From the NCBI GenBank assembly GCA_021772015.1, contig JAETNS010000003.1:1-64000 (forward strand): a stretch of 64,000 nucleotides of DNA. The letters are read 5' to 3'. The DNA comes from Prevotellaceae bacterium (GTDB lineage: Bacteria > Bacteroidota > Bacteroidia > Bacteroidales > Muribaculaceae). Under the pieces are notes generated by a model. The model worked only from the letters and a program-made list of their open reading frames with translations, had not been told where the DNA came from and ran no database searches. Below, piece by piece: positions 18,432 through 26,995 of this stretch; position 1 is the first letter of the stretch, and each line of letters starts with the position of its first letter. The position numbers were made by a program, and so were the translations under genes.

Positions 18432-19911
18432 CGTGGAGTCCGGACTGAAGACAAAGACCGCCAGGTCGGTGAAATGGAATGTCATCGACAAGGTATCCCA
18501 GCAATTGCTTTATGCTGTCACCGGGATCGTGTTGGCACGCCTGCTCGATCAGGAAGATTTCGGTCTGGTCGGGGCGGTGTTGGTGTTTCAGGCGTTCGCG
18601 TCGCTTTTTGTCGACAGTGGATTCTCCTATGCCTTGATCCAGCGTAAATCACCTACGAGGCTCGATTACTCCACGGTCTTGTGGTTCAATCTTGGAGTCG
18701 CCACAATAATATATCTTATTCTTTTTGTGTGCGCCCCCCTTATTGCCGACAGTTTCCAAGGAGACAGGCGCATAATCCCCCTGAGCCGGGTGATGTTTCT
18801 GGGCTTCATTCTCAACGCTACGGCTATCGTGCAGACCAACAGGCTGATGAAGCGCATGGAGGTCAGGATGGTGGCGGTGTCTAATGCCGTCGGGCTTTTC
18901 GCGGGCGCGATCGTCGGTATATGGCTGGCCGTGGCCGGTTTCGGGGCATGGGCCATCGTATGGCAGACCCTCTCGCTAAACTTCACAAAGAGTCTTGTCT
19001 TATGGCTGACTTCGGGCTGGACACCACTTATGAAGTTCTCATGGGATTCGCTGCGCTCATTTTTTTCAGTGGGAAGCGGGATGATGGTCTCCTCCTTTCT
19101 CAATGTGCTTTTCCAAAACATATATTCGTTTTTCATAGGAAACAGGGCCGGCCTCGTGCCATTGGGCTATTACACGCAGGCAGACAAATGGAGCAAGATG
19201 GGGATCAGCTCTCTCTCGCAGGTGCTGACATCTTCGTTTCTGCCCGCTTTGTCTGCGGTTCAGGATGATCCGGAGCGGTTCGCGCGCATCACCTCCAAGA
19301 TGAACCGTTTCACCTCATATCTGCTGTTTCCGGCGATGGGCTTTCTCATCGTCATGGCGACTTCGATTTTCCATTGTCTGTTTGGTGACAAATGGGATGC
19401 TTCGATAGTCCTGTTCCAGCTTCTGTTGATCCGTGGAGTCTTCACTGTCCTGACATCATTGTATAACAATTATGTCATAGCCCTCGCCAGAACCAGGCTT
19501 GTGGTGGCGATGGAGACGTTGCGCGACGGGGCTGCGTTGGTACTTCTCTTGGTGACATTGCCGTTTGTGGGGATGGAAAGAGGGGAGGATGTCGTATTCG
19601 GCATTAAATTGCTCCTTGCGGGGCAGATCCTTGCGTCTGCTGTCAGCTGGGGAGTTATGGTTGTCAAGACCGCACCCGTCAGCGGGCGTTCGGTTGGATC
19701 ATTCCTCGGTGACAGTCTGCCCTATCTTGTGGAGACACTGGCCATCATGGCATTATTATGGATAGAGTCATTGTTCATAGAGGGCTGCTGGACTTTGCTT
19801 CTTTGCCAAGGTTTGACATGCGTGGTCGCATATACAGCCATAAATGCGTTGCTTGATTCTGTGATCCAGAAAGAGGTGTTCGCGTTTCTGAAAGGAAAGA
19901 AACTTGAATGA
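18385..19911 (+). CDS. polysaccharide/lipopolysaccharide flippase, MOP (Wzx-like) family
   Basis: Integral membrane protein with about 12-14 hydrophobic segments, resembling the oligosaccharide flippases that move lipid-linked sugars across the inner membrane (opening VKWNVIDKVSQQLLYAV, then ARLLDQEDFGLVG). Coordinates give the longest frame. The first 16 residues are basic and share DNA with the end of the upstream gene; GTG at 18433, 1 bp after that gene's stop, gives the start expected for the family and may be the real one. No glycosyltransferases flank it, so its polymer is unknown. Confidence 0.8.
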   Translation: MSDAAAKRRGRPRLNDVESGLKTKTARSVKWNVIDKVSQQLLYAVTGIVLARLLDQEDFGLVGAVLVFQAFASLFVDSGFSYALIQRKSPTRLDYSTVLWFNLGVATIIYLILFVCAPLIADSFQGDRRIIPLSRVMFLGFILNATAIVQTNRLMKRMEVRMVAVSNAVGLFAGAIVGIWLAVAGFGAWAIVWQTLSLNFTKSLVLWLTSGWTPLMKFSWDSLRSFFSVGSGMMVSSFLNVLFQNIYSFFIGNRAGLVPLGYYTQADKWSKMGISSLSQVLTSSFLPALSAVQDDPERFARITSKMNRFTSYLLFPAMGFLIVMATSIFHCLFGDKWDASIVLFQLLLIRGVFTVLTSLYNNYVIALARTRLVVAMETLRDGAALVLLLVTLPFVGMERGEDVVFGIKLLLAGQILASAVSWGVMVVKTAPVSGRSVGSFLGDSLPYLVETLAIMALLWIESLFIEGCWTLLLCQGLTCVVAYTAINALLDSVIQKEVFAFLKGKKLE

Positions 19912-19970
19912 GGCCGTCGGCTATAGGTTTATATAAAACATTATAATACATAGGGTTTAAAGGAATTAAC

Positions 19971-19976
19971 AGGAGG
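19971..19976 (+). promoter_or_regulatory. strong Shine-Dalgarno AGGAGG
   Basis: AGGAGG at 19971-19976, 8 bp before the ATG of the TPR gene. A perfect anti-16S match of this kind is unusual here, where most starts lack one. Confidence 0.6.
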
Positions 19977-19984
19977 AAATAATC

Positions 19985-20800
19985 ATGCGAAAAATATTGT
20001 CGGTGGTATCGGCCATCTTGCTTACGGCGATAGTGATCTCCGCGAGTGATTACATAAAATATATCGACCTGGCCGACGAGGCGGTCAAGAAACAGGACTG
20101 GAACCGCGCGGAGGAGCTGCTTCGTGCCGCGATGCAGAGCGAACCGTCAAATCCGCAAAACGTGTTGCTGCTTTCAAATGTCGGCATGTTCCAGTTCTAC
20201 CGGGGGGAAGATTCCTTGGCGCTACACACTCTCTCGGAGGCAAGAGCGATAGCCCCCGCTTCCACTGTGATCCTCAACAACCGGGCGAAGATCCTGCGCC
20301 ACATGGGGCGAGAGCAGGACGCTATGAAAGACTATGACAAGGTCATAGAGATGGATTCCCTGAACTATGACGCTTATTTCAACCGTGGCTATCTGCGCTT
20401 TACTCATGGAGACTCAATCGGCGCGAAAGCAGATTTCAATGTGATCGAGCGTCTTCGTCCGGAAGATCCAAACACACTTCTGGTTCTTGCGGTCATGTAC
20501 AGCAATCAAGGGAAATACGCCGAGTCGATCTCATATTACAACCGCCTGATCAAGAAGGTTGAGAAAGCGGAGTATTACACCGGGCGCGCGATGTGTCGGC
20601 TGGCCAAGGGGGATCTGGCCGAGGCGTCAGATGATATAGGGCGCGGTCTTGAACTTGATCCCGAAGACGGGGAATTGTATTATTGCCGGGCATACCTGCA
20701 TTTGTTGCAGTATCGCGAGGATGACGCTAAAGCTGATGCCGCTCTCGCCCGTCGTCATGGTGTCTCACAGCAACGCATCGACGAACTGTTCGCCCAATGA
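19985..20800 (+). CDS. exported tetratricopeptide-repeat protein
   Basis: Signal-peptide-like start (RKILSVVSAILLTAIVISAS) followed by about six TPR-like helical pairs (for example NRAEELLRAAMQSEPSNPQN, and the repeats around YDAYFNRGYLRF and LYYCRAYLHL). TPR arrays bind partner proteins; the partner is unknown. It is preceded by an AT-rich stretch and an AGGAGG ribosome-binding site and is convergent with the MATE gene, so it is probably transcribed alone. 271 aa. Confidence 0.8.
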   Translation: MRKILSVVSAILLTAIVISASDYIKYIDLADEAVKKQDWNRAEELLRAAMQSEPSNPQNVLLLSNVGMFQFYRGEDSLALHTLSEARAIAPASTVILNNRAKILRHMGREQDAMKDYDKVIEMDSLNYDAYFNRGYLRFTHGDSIGAKADFNVIERLRPEDPNTLLVLAVMYSNQGKYAESISYYNRLIKKVEKAEYYTGRAMCRLAKGDLAEASDDIGRGLELDPEDGELYYCRAYLHLLQYREDDAKADAALARRHGVSQQRIDELFAQ

Positions 20801-20849
20801 CAAGTGCTGATGATCTTGGGTTGGAGGTGATTATTTCCCGCGACATCTC

Positions 20850-22130
20850 TTATTGCCAGCGGTGGCGAAGGAATATTACGGTCTGCAGGAGACCACGTGC
20901 GGCGAGGTAGAGGATGAAGGCGAGCCACAGGGCGTGGTTCCCCATCACCGGGAAGAGGAAGAAGTATGTGGCGAAGAATATCGCCATCGCTCCGAACATT
21001 GACAGTAGCAGACCGCGCGTCATCGTGGCTCCTATGAACACGCCGTCCCAGGCAAAAGCCGCAAATCCCGCGAAAGGGATAGAGACCGCCCAGACAGAAT
21101 ATTCGCGTGAGGCGGCAATGACCTGTGAGTTGTCACTCAGCAGGCCAAGAAAGCTTTCTCCTCCAAGGAAGTAGATGATGGTGAAGATTCCGGCCCATGC
21201 TGTCCCCCATACAAACAGTTGTCTTACACAAAGGCGCAGGTCCGACCAGTCGGAAGCGCCGACAAAACGTCCTACCAATGCTTCCCCGGCAAACGCGAAT
21301 CCGTCCATCATGTATGAGAACAGCAGGAACAGTTGCATGAGAAGGGTGTTGACCGCCAGTATCAATGGCCCTTGCATGGAACCTGCGCGGGTGAACCATA
21401 AGGTCACGGCGATCAGACAAACGGTCCGTAACATGACATCTATGTTGACGCTGAAAAAACGTCTCAGCTCTTTCCAGCGGAGTATGTCTCGGATGGTGAC
21501 ATGTGTCAGCCTGTATCGTCGCAAGAAGAGAAATCCGGCGGCGAAGCCTGTCCATTGGGCGATAAGCGATCCTGTCGCTACCCCTGCGATTCCTATTCCG
21601 ACACCATAGACTAACAGCAGGCTCGACAATATATTGACGAGGTTGATGATCAGGGAAACCCACAACAGCATTTTGGAGTTTTGCATTCCCAGAAACCATC
21701 CTGACATGGCGTAGTTGCCCAGGACGGCTGGTGCTCCATATATGAGGATGTGGAAATATGTCGATGCCAGGCGGCTCGTCTCTCTATCTGCGTCCAAAAA
21801 CCATGATAACAGATTGAAAACAGGCTGTTGGAAAAGGATCATCAGCAATCCCGCACTTATGGCAACAATGAGCGACCGTCGCAGAACGAGGGTGGAGGCC
21901 CGTTGGTCATTGGCTCCACAGGCTTGTGCCGAAAGACCGGATGTCCCTCCCCGCAGGAAAGAGAAGAGCCAGTAAAGCATATTGAACATCACACCGCCGA
22001 CGGCTATCGCGGCGATGTAAAGCTCACTCCCCATATGGCCCACGATGGCGGTATCCACCAGGGCCAGAAGGGGAGTGGTTATATTGGCGGCGATCGAAGG
22101 GATCGCCAGACGAAGGATCTTGCGGTTCAA
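20850..22130 (-). CDS. MATE family efflux transporter
   Basis: Twelve-helix multidrug/toxin extrusion family membrane protein, closest in look to the DinF/NorM type: N-terminal LAIPSIAANITTPLLALVDT, VGHMGS and the LRGGTSGLSAQACGAND segment. It would export a cationic compound using a Na+ or H+ gradient. Substrate unknown. It starts 20 bp downstream of the OPT transporter stop on the same strand, so the two are probably co-transcribed. Confidence 0.9.
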   Translation of the reverse strand: MNRKILRLAIPSIAANITTPLLALVDTAIVGHMGSELYIAAIAVGGVMFNMLYWLFSFLRGGTSGLSAQACGANDQRASTLVLRRSLIVAISAGLLMILFQQPVFNLLSWFLDADRETSRLASTYFHILIYGAPAVLGNYAMSGWFLGMQNSKMLLWVSLIINLVNILSSLLLVYGVGIGIAGVATGSLIAQWTGFAAGFLFLRRYRLTHVTIRDILRWKELRRFFSVNIDVMLRTVCLIAVTLWFTRAGSMQGPLILAVNTLLMQLFLLFSYMMDGFAFAGEALVGRFVGASDWSDLRLCVRQLFVWGTAWAGIFTIIYFLGGESFLGLLSDNSQVIAASREYSVWAVSIPFAGFAAFAWDGVFIGATMTRGLLLSMFGAMAIFFATYFFLFPVMGNHALWLAFILYLAARGLLQTVIFLRHRWQ

Positions 22131-22150
22131 GCTATGTGGCTGTGACAGGG

Positions 22151-24175
22151 TCAGAGTTTCTTCGCGCGGAGCGAATCAAACCAAAGATAGGCGATAAGGG
22201 CGACGTATGCCACGATGCCGAGGATCTGGAGAGTACCGGCTTCAAGCGGGCAGATGTATTCAAATCCGCAGAAACGGGTAAGAGCTGCGAACACGCCGAA
22301 CAATGCGCCTCCGGCGATAAGTCCTGATGCGATGAGGGTGCCACGGTCGCGACGCGCGTCATTTGTCTCTTTGTCTTTTGAACTGTTGGCGACGAACCAG
22401 GATATCGCTCCGCCGATCAACAACGGAGTGTTGAGCGACAAGGGGATGAACATGCCGAGACAGAAAGCGAGCACAGGCACACCGAGCCAGTTGAGCAGGA
22501 GGGCGAGAATAACACCGACCATATAGAGAATCCAGGGGGTGTCACCTCCCATCATAAGAGGTTCGATAACCTTGGCCATTGCGTTGGCCTGGGGGGCGAC
22601 AAGGGAATTGGGCGCGTCCGGGTCGAAACCATATACCTGATTAAGCACCAGAATAACGCCGCCGACGGTGGCTGCCGAGACGAGTGTGCCGAGGAACTTC
22701 CATTGCTCTTGTTTCTTGGGGGTGGTTCCGAGCCAGTAACCTACTTTAAGGTCGGTGACAAATCCTCCGGCCATTGAGAGAGCTGTGCAGACAACGCCGC
22801 CGATCACCATCGAGGCGACTATGCCGGAGGTGCCGCTGAGGCCGATCCCTACGAAGATCGCCGACGCGATGATAAGGGTCATCAGGGTCATTCCCGAGAC
22901 GGGGTTTGAGCCGACGATGGCTATAGCGTTGGCTGCCACGGTCGTGAAGAGGAATGCGATGAATGTCACGACGATCCAGGCTACGAGTGCCTGCCACCAG
23001 TTGTGGATCACACCGAACCAGAAGAAGATCAGCACGGCCACAAGGGCTATGGCGATGAAGAACACGATATGTTTCATCGAGATATCGAGCTGCCAGCGTA
23101 CCGGCTTGGCCTCGCCGGAGGATCCCCCTTTGAATTCGCGGCCGGCGAGTCCGACAGCCTGCTTGATGATCGGCCATGACTTGATGATACCGATGACTCC
23201 GGCCATCGCGATACCTCCGATGCCGATCATTCTGACATAATTGCCGAATATCGCTTCGGGAGCCATCGCTGTGATTTCCGCGTTGCCGTATGTGCCCATC
23301 AGCGGCACGATCACCCACCAGGCGAAGAGGGAGCCGGCTGTGATTATGAACGCGTATTTCAATCCGATGATATAGCCGAGGCCAAGCACTGCCGCACCGG
23401 TGTTGCAGCTCAATACGAGTTTTGTCTTGGCGGCGACGGCCTGTCCCCATTGGCTGACGGTGGTTGAGAGTGTCCCGGCCCAGAAGCCAAAGGTCTCGAC
23501 CACATAGTCGTAGATACCGCCGATCAGTGAGGCTATGACAAGTGTCTTGGCCTGTGATCCTCCGGCGGCTCCGGCGCTTTGTCCGCTGGCGAGCACCTGC
23601 GTGGTGGCGGTGGCTTCAGGGAAAGGATATTTCCCGTGCATGTCCTTCACGAAATATTTCCTGAAAGGGATGAAGAACAGTATGCCGAGCACACCTCCCA
23701 GAAGCGAGCTTAGGAATATCTGGAGGAAGTTGACGGTTATCTCGGGGTATTTTGCCTGCAGGATATACAAGGCCGGGAGGGTGAAGATCGCTCCGGCTAC
23801 AATCACTCCGGAGCAGGCTCCGATGGATTGTATGATGACATTCTGCCCCAAGGCATTCTTTTTACCCAGTGCTCCTGAAAGCCCGACGGCGATGATGGCG
23901 ATCGGTATCGCGGCCTCGAACACCTGGCCCACTTTGAGTCCGAGATAGGCGGCGGCCGCGCTGAATATCACGCAGAGTATCAGGCCGAGTGTGACGGAAT
24001 ATGCGGTCACTTCGGGATAGTTGCGGGCCGGATGCATCAACGGCCTGTACTGCTCGTCGGCGGCAAGTTCCCGGAACGCGTTTTCAGGCAGTTCGACGGG
24101 ATCGGCCTCGGGCGACATCTCCGGGTTGCGGATTTCGGCATCTTCCGCCGGAGGAAAGTTCTTTACTGTTTTCAT
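22151..24175 (-). CDS. OPT family oligopeptide transporter
   Basis: Large membrane protein (674 aa, roughly 15 hydrophobic segments) of the bacterial OPT family: EVTAYSVTLGLILCVIFSAA, YLGLKVGQVFEAAIPIAI, then KYPFPEATATTQVLASGQS and SNPVSGMTLMTLI, which are hallmark segments. The cytosolic N-terminus (about 55 residues) is acidic. Family members move peptides or metal chelates by H+ symport. It probably serves peptide uptake in a proteolytic gut anaerobe; substrate is inferred only. Confidence 0.9.
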   Translation of the reverse strand: MKTVKNFPPAEDAEIRNPEMSPEADPVELPENAFRELAADEQYRPLMHPARNYPEVTAYSVTLGLILCVIFSAAAAYLGLKVGQVFEAAIPIAIIAVGLSGALGKKNALGQNVIIQSIGACSGVIVAGAIFTLPALYILQAKYPEITVNFLQIFLSSLLGGVLGILFFIPFRKYFVKDMHGKYPFPEATATTQVLASGQSAGAAGGSQAKTLVIASLIGGIYDYVVETFGFWAGTLSTTVSQWGQAVAAKTKLVLSCNTGAAVLGLGYIIGLKYAFIITAGSLFAWWVIVPLMGTYGNAEITAMAPEAIFGNYVRMIGIGGIAMAGVIGIIKSWPIIKQAVGLAGREFKGGSSGEAKPVRWQLDISMKHIVFFIAIALVAVLIFFWFGVIHNWWQALVAWIVVTFIAFLFTTVAANAIAIVGSNPVSGMTLMTLIIASAIFVGIGLSGTSGIVASMVIGGVVCTALSMAGGFVTDLKVGYWLGTTPKKQEQWKFLGTLVSAATVGGVILVLNQVYGFDPDAPNSLVAPQANAMAKVIEPLMMGGDTPWILYMVGVILALLLNWLGVPVLAFCLGMFIPLSLNTPLLIGGAISWFVANSSKDKETNDARRDRGTLIASGLIAGGALFGVFAALTRFCGFEYICPLEAGTLQILGIVAYVALIAYLWFDSLRAKKL

Positions 24176-24267
24176 TTATCAGGAATGTGATTTGTTTTCT
24201 GGTTTATGGGGTTACAGTCCCATGTGAGGCTGATATCTACTTCTTGGACTATAACACGTTTTGGCCT

Positions 24268-24624
24268 CTAAGGGGAGGCTGTTGCCCCGGAAGCGGGGCG
24301 TGACAGTATGTCGAACGAGTCGACATAGACTTCAGTGATACGATGTTTTATGGCGTTGAAATCCTGCCAGTCGCGGGTACGCAGTTTCCCCTCGATATAC
24401 AGTTTGGTGCCTTTGGTGATGTAACGTTCGGCGGTCTCCGCGGCACGGTCCCACATGACAATGTTGTGCCATTCGGTGCGCTCCGGGACATCTATCCCGT
24501 TGGCAGTCCGATAGCCCCTCTCACTGGTAGCCAGCGAGAAGGTCGCGCATGGGCGGGAATCGATATATCTGATTTCCGGATTTTTCCCTACGTTTCCTAC
24601 CAAAATCACTTTATTCACAGACAT
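24268..24624 (-). CDS. ssb: single-stranded DNA-binding protein, short form without acidic tail
   Basis: OB-fold SSB (NKVILVGNVGKNPEIRY at the start; WHNIVMWDRAAETAERYITKG; LYIEGKLRTRDW). ATG 24624 is the SSB start; the open frame to 24693 includes promoter sequence. At 118 aa it is shorter than the main bacterial SSB, and ends in a Ser/Ala/Pro stretch with no acidic DDxIPF-type tip, the part that recruits repair and replication proteins. It is therefore likely a paralogue, with the main ssb elsewhere. Its promoter and first 35 codons are duplicated at 28201-28409. Confidence 0.9.
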   Translation of the reverse strand: MSVNKVILVGNVGKNPEIRYIDSRPCATFSLATSERGYRTANGIDVPERTEWHNIVMWDRAAETAERYITKGTKLYIEGKLRTRDWQDFNAIKHRITEVYVDSFDILSRPASGATASP

Positions 24625-24727
24625 AAGTAACTTATTGAGAATTTTTGTTCCTGTGTCTGCCACAAAATTAGCCAACTTTCGGCAAAACACCAAAAGTTGG
24701 CTGATTATAATTTCCTGATATCGCGTT
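24519..24727. repeat. 209-bp direct repeat, copy 1 (ssb promoter and 5' end)
   Basis: Aligns without gaps to 28201-28409 (offset 3682), with only three mismatches by eye: two close together at the inner edge within ssb codons and one in the third ssb codon region. It covers the ssb promoter, leader and first 35 codons. The two copies bracket the AbiH-Fic-YhcG cassette. Confidence 0.95.
24663..24702 (-). promoter_or_regulatory. ssb promoter with overlapping palindrome
   Basis: On the minus strand: -33 TTTG (24691-24694), 20 bp spacer, -7 TAATTTTG (24663-24670). A perfect 10-bp inverted repeat, AGCCAACTTT (24670-24679) and AAAGTTGGCT (24693-24702), fills the space between the elements and touches both, which is where a repressor operator would sit. 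The binding protein is unknown; autoregulation is speculative. Confidence 0.65.
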
Positions 24728-24771
24728 ATCAGATTGCCCGATAATGTCAGTCACCCCTTATTTTTTAATTT

Positions 24772-25875
24772 TCAATCATCCGATACTTCATCATAAGTAT
24801 TGATGATATTCTGCAATTCAGCCTCGGAAGGGAGCAACTTTGCGGCTTTCTCGGAAATGAATTCCTTGAGTTGATACTCGGCAACTCCGAGTGGCTGATT
24901 CATTCCTCGAAAAGACCATTCAACTACTGTGTCATCTTTAGATTTACAGATCAGCAATCCTATTGTCGGGTTGTCATCAGACTGTTTCATCAGTTCATCA
25001 ACTGCCGAAACATAGAAATTCAACTTTCCTGCAAAGTCAGGGATGAACGGCACTACCTTCAACTCACATACGATATATGATTTGAGCCTCGTGTGATAGA
25101 ATATCATATCGGGAATGAATGTCTGGCCTCCCGGCATCTTCAATTCCATCTGACGACCGACATATGCGAACCCTTGTCCTAATTCAAGTAGGAATCTGGT
25201 AATATTAGCCGCAAGTTCATCTTCCAACTGTTTCTCGGTAGTAATTTTCTTGTCGATGAATCTGAAATCATACGGACTTTTCAATATAGCTTTCGCGAGA
25301 CCGCTATATGGAGCAGGCAACTTCTCATCGAAGTTGGTGATGGCATGACCTTGTTTCCCATACAGGTCGTTATCTATCTCCACGCCAAGTTCAGCCCTGC
25401 TCCAACTATTTCGTATAGTCTCCTCGACATAGAAAAGAGCCTCGCTGACAGACTTGCTACGAGTGAAAATCTCTATGTGATGTCCCCAAGGTATCATACC
25501 AAAATCCGTAGGCATCTCAAATTCGTCAACAACTTGTTGACGAATTGCATCCCTTTGATTATAAAACTCATACCATCGTTTGGCATACTTGATGTTGGTG
25601 ACGGAAAAGCCTGTCTGACCGGGAAAAGCCGTCTTGAGGTCAAGACTCAGGCAATCGAAGAACGCGCTTCCCCATTTGGCGGCTTCATGAAGCCTTGATA
25701 TATCTTGCCCCATATACCAGTAATATTCCAGCATGGACGTGTTGACCTTTACCGCAGCCTTTATCTGTGACCTGCGGAAACGCTCTTTCAACCTACTTAA
25801 GAGCTGCGCATACTTCTTGCCCGCAATAATGGTATCACGTTTCACAAATGCCGGTTTATTATCAGTCTTTGCCAT
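24772..25875 (-). CDS. YhcG/DUF1016-type PDDEXK nuclease-domain protein
   Basis: Two-domain protein of the YhcG family. The N-terminal DUF1016 helical region contains LEYYWYMGQDI and FSVTNIKYAKRWYEFY; the C-terminal half is a PD-(D/E)XK nuclease-like fold with PDMIFYH near residue 254 and CELK near 271 (Asp...Glu-x-Lys), then DFAGKLNFYVSAVDE. Family members are commonly found in defence or restriction-type loci; their biological activity is not well defined. It is the last gene of the abiH-fic-yhcG cluster, 49 bp after fic, and its stop lies 45 bp from repeat copy 1. Confidence 0.85.
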   Translation of the reverse strand: MAKTDNKPAFVKRDTIIAGKKYAQLLSRLKERFRRSQIKAAVKVNTSMLEYYWYMGQDISRLHEAAKWGSAFFDCLSLDLKTAFPGQTGFSVTNIKYAKRWYEFYNQRDAIRQQVVDEFEMPTDFGMIPWGHHIEIFTRSKSVSEALFYVEETIRNSWSRAELGVEIDNDLYGKQGHAITNFDEKLPAPYSGLAKAILKSPYDFRFIDKKITTEKQLEDELAANITRFLLELGQGFAYVGRQMELKMPGGQTFIPDMIFYHTRLKSYIVCELKVVPFIPDFAGKLNFYVSAVDELMKQSDDNPTIGLLICKSKDDTVVEWSFRGMNQPLGVAEYQLKEFISEKAAKLLPSEAELQNIINTYDEVSDD

Positions 25876-25924
25876 AACTCATTTGCTTCAAGAGATTATT
25901 AGGTGATGTGTCAGAATCTGTTCA

Positions 25925-26983
25925 TCAGACATTCGCTTTGTGTATCTCCCACCAACCATTCCTGCGTCCATTCCTGCGAATAAGAATGCCACGTTCCACG
26001 AGCGAGGAGGTGATTCGTTTTACGGTAGCTGTTGATTTCCTGACTCTTTCTGCCAGTGCTGTCTGGGTGATTTTGGGATTATCTGTTATCAATCGGAGAA
26101 CTGATAATTCTTCCAAAGTGCAATTAAAAGTATCAAATTGAGACTTTGGAGCGACATTCGTGATACTTTGAATCTTGGGGGCACTGATACTTGCAAGCAT
26201 TGAGCGGTTACTAAGTTCGTTTGACTCACCAAGAATCACATTCCGGAGAAATAGCTCAACAAACTCAGTTGTCGGTTGAATATTCAGACCTTTATATGAT
26301 GCACGAACAAGAGCGTTGCGAAAATACCATGAATGATGTTTGAACATTTCGTTTGAAGCCGGTACACCCATAGAACGAAGGTATTTTATCAGGAAAACAG
26401 CCGTCGTTCGGGTATTTCCCTCTCTGAAAGGGTGTATCTGCCAAAGGTCGGCAATGAAACGGGAAAGGTGTCGGATTGTTTCATTTATTTGTAGCCCGGT
26501 ATAATCAAACTCCTTTTCCCTGTTGAGGTCATACTCAATAGCTTCTCTAAGATTGAAAGCCGGCTGATAACTGACCGATGCATCTCCCCCCAACACCCAT
26601 TCTCTCTTGGAGATATCCACATCGCGGATCTTGCCCGCGAACTTGAATATCCCATCAAATATTCTTTTATGAATCGTGATGAGTCCGACCACAGAAAAAG
26701 CAAACGACGGTTCATTGATGATTTTCGCTATATTGCTGCTCGCCACATCTGCCTCTTCATCAACGGCATCATGAGCAGACTTTGTTTGATAATACTGCTT
26801 GATAAGGGCTCGTGCCTCATCGATGCTGACATCCCCTTCGATATGTCGGCGTGCTGTTTCGACAAGATACGGTGACACCTTAAGCCCATCGACATCCTGT
26901 AAGCCGATAGCCGTTTGCCAAGCATCCGCCTTCTCCCGCTGCCCTGGCTCACCATGCACTATATATTCGTCAAATTCGGACAT
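25925..26983 (-). CDS. Fic domain protein with C-terminal winged helix
   Basis: Fic-fold enzyme with a complete catalytic motif HPFREGNTR near residue 183, so AMP transfer (or another nucleotide/phosphate transfer) to a target protein is plausible. The N-terminal 70 residues resemble the VbhA-type antitoxin segment fused to some Fic proteins (ARRHIEGDVSIDEARALIKQYY); the position expected for the inhibitory Glu reads DVDG, with Asp instead of Glu. A C-terminal winged helix-turn-helix (TQTALAERVRKSTATVKRI) suggests DNA binding or autoregulation. It sits between abiH (12 bp upstream) and yhcG. Target unknown. Confidence 0.88.
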   Translation of the reverse strand: MSEFDEYIVHGEPGQREKADAWQTAIGLQDVDGLKVSPYLVETARRHIEGDVSIDEARALIKQYYQTKSAHDAVDEEADVASSNIAKIINEPSFAFSVVGLITIHKRIFDGIFKFAGKIRDVDISKREWVLGGDASVSYQPAFNLREAIEYDLNREKEFDYTGLQINETIRHLSRFIADLWQIHPFREGNTRTTAVFLIKYLRSMGVPASNEMFKHHSWYFRNALVRASYKGLNIQPTTEFVELFLRNVILGESNELSNRSMLASISAPKIQSITNVAPKSQFDTFNCTLEELSVLRLITDNPKITQTALAERVRKSTATVKRITSSLVERGILIRRNGRRNGWWEIHKANV

Positions 26984-26995
26984 ACTACGAATTAT

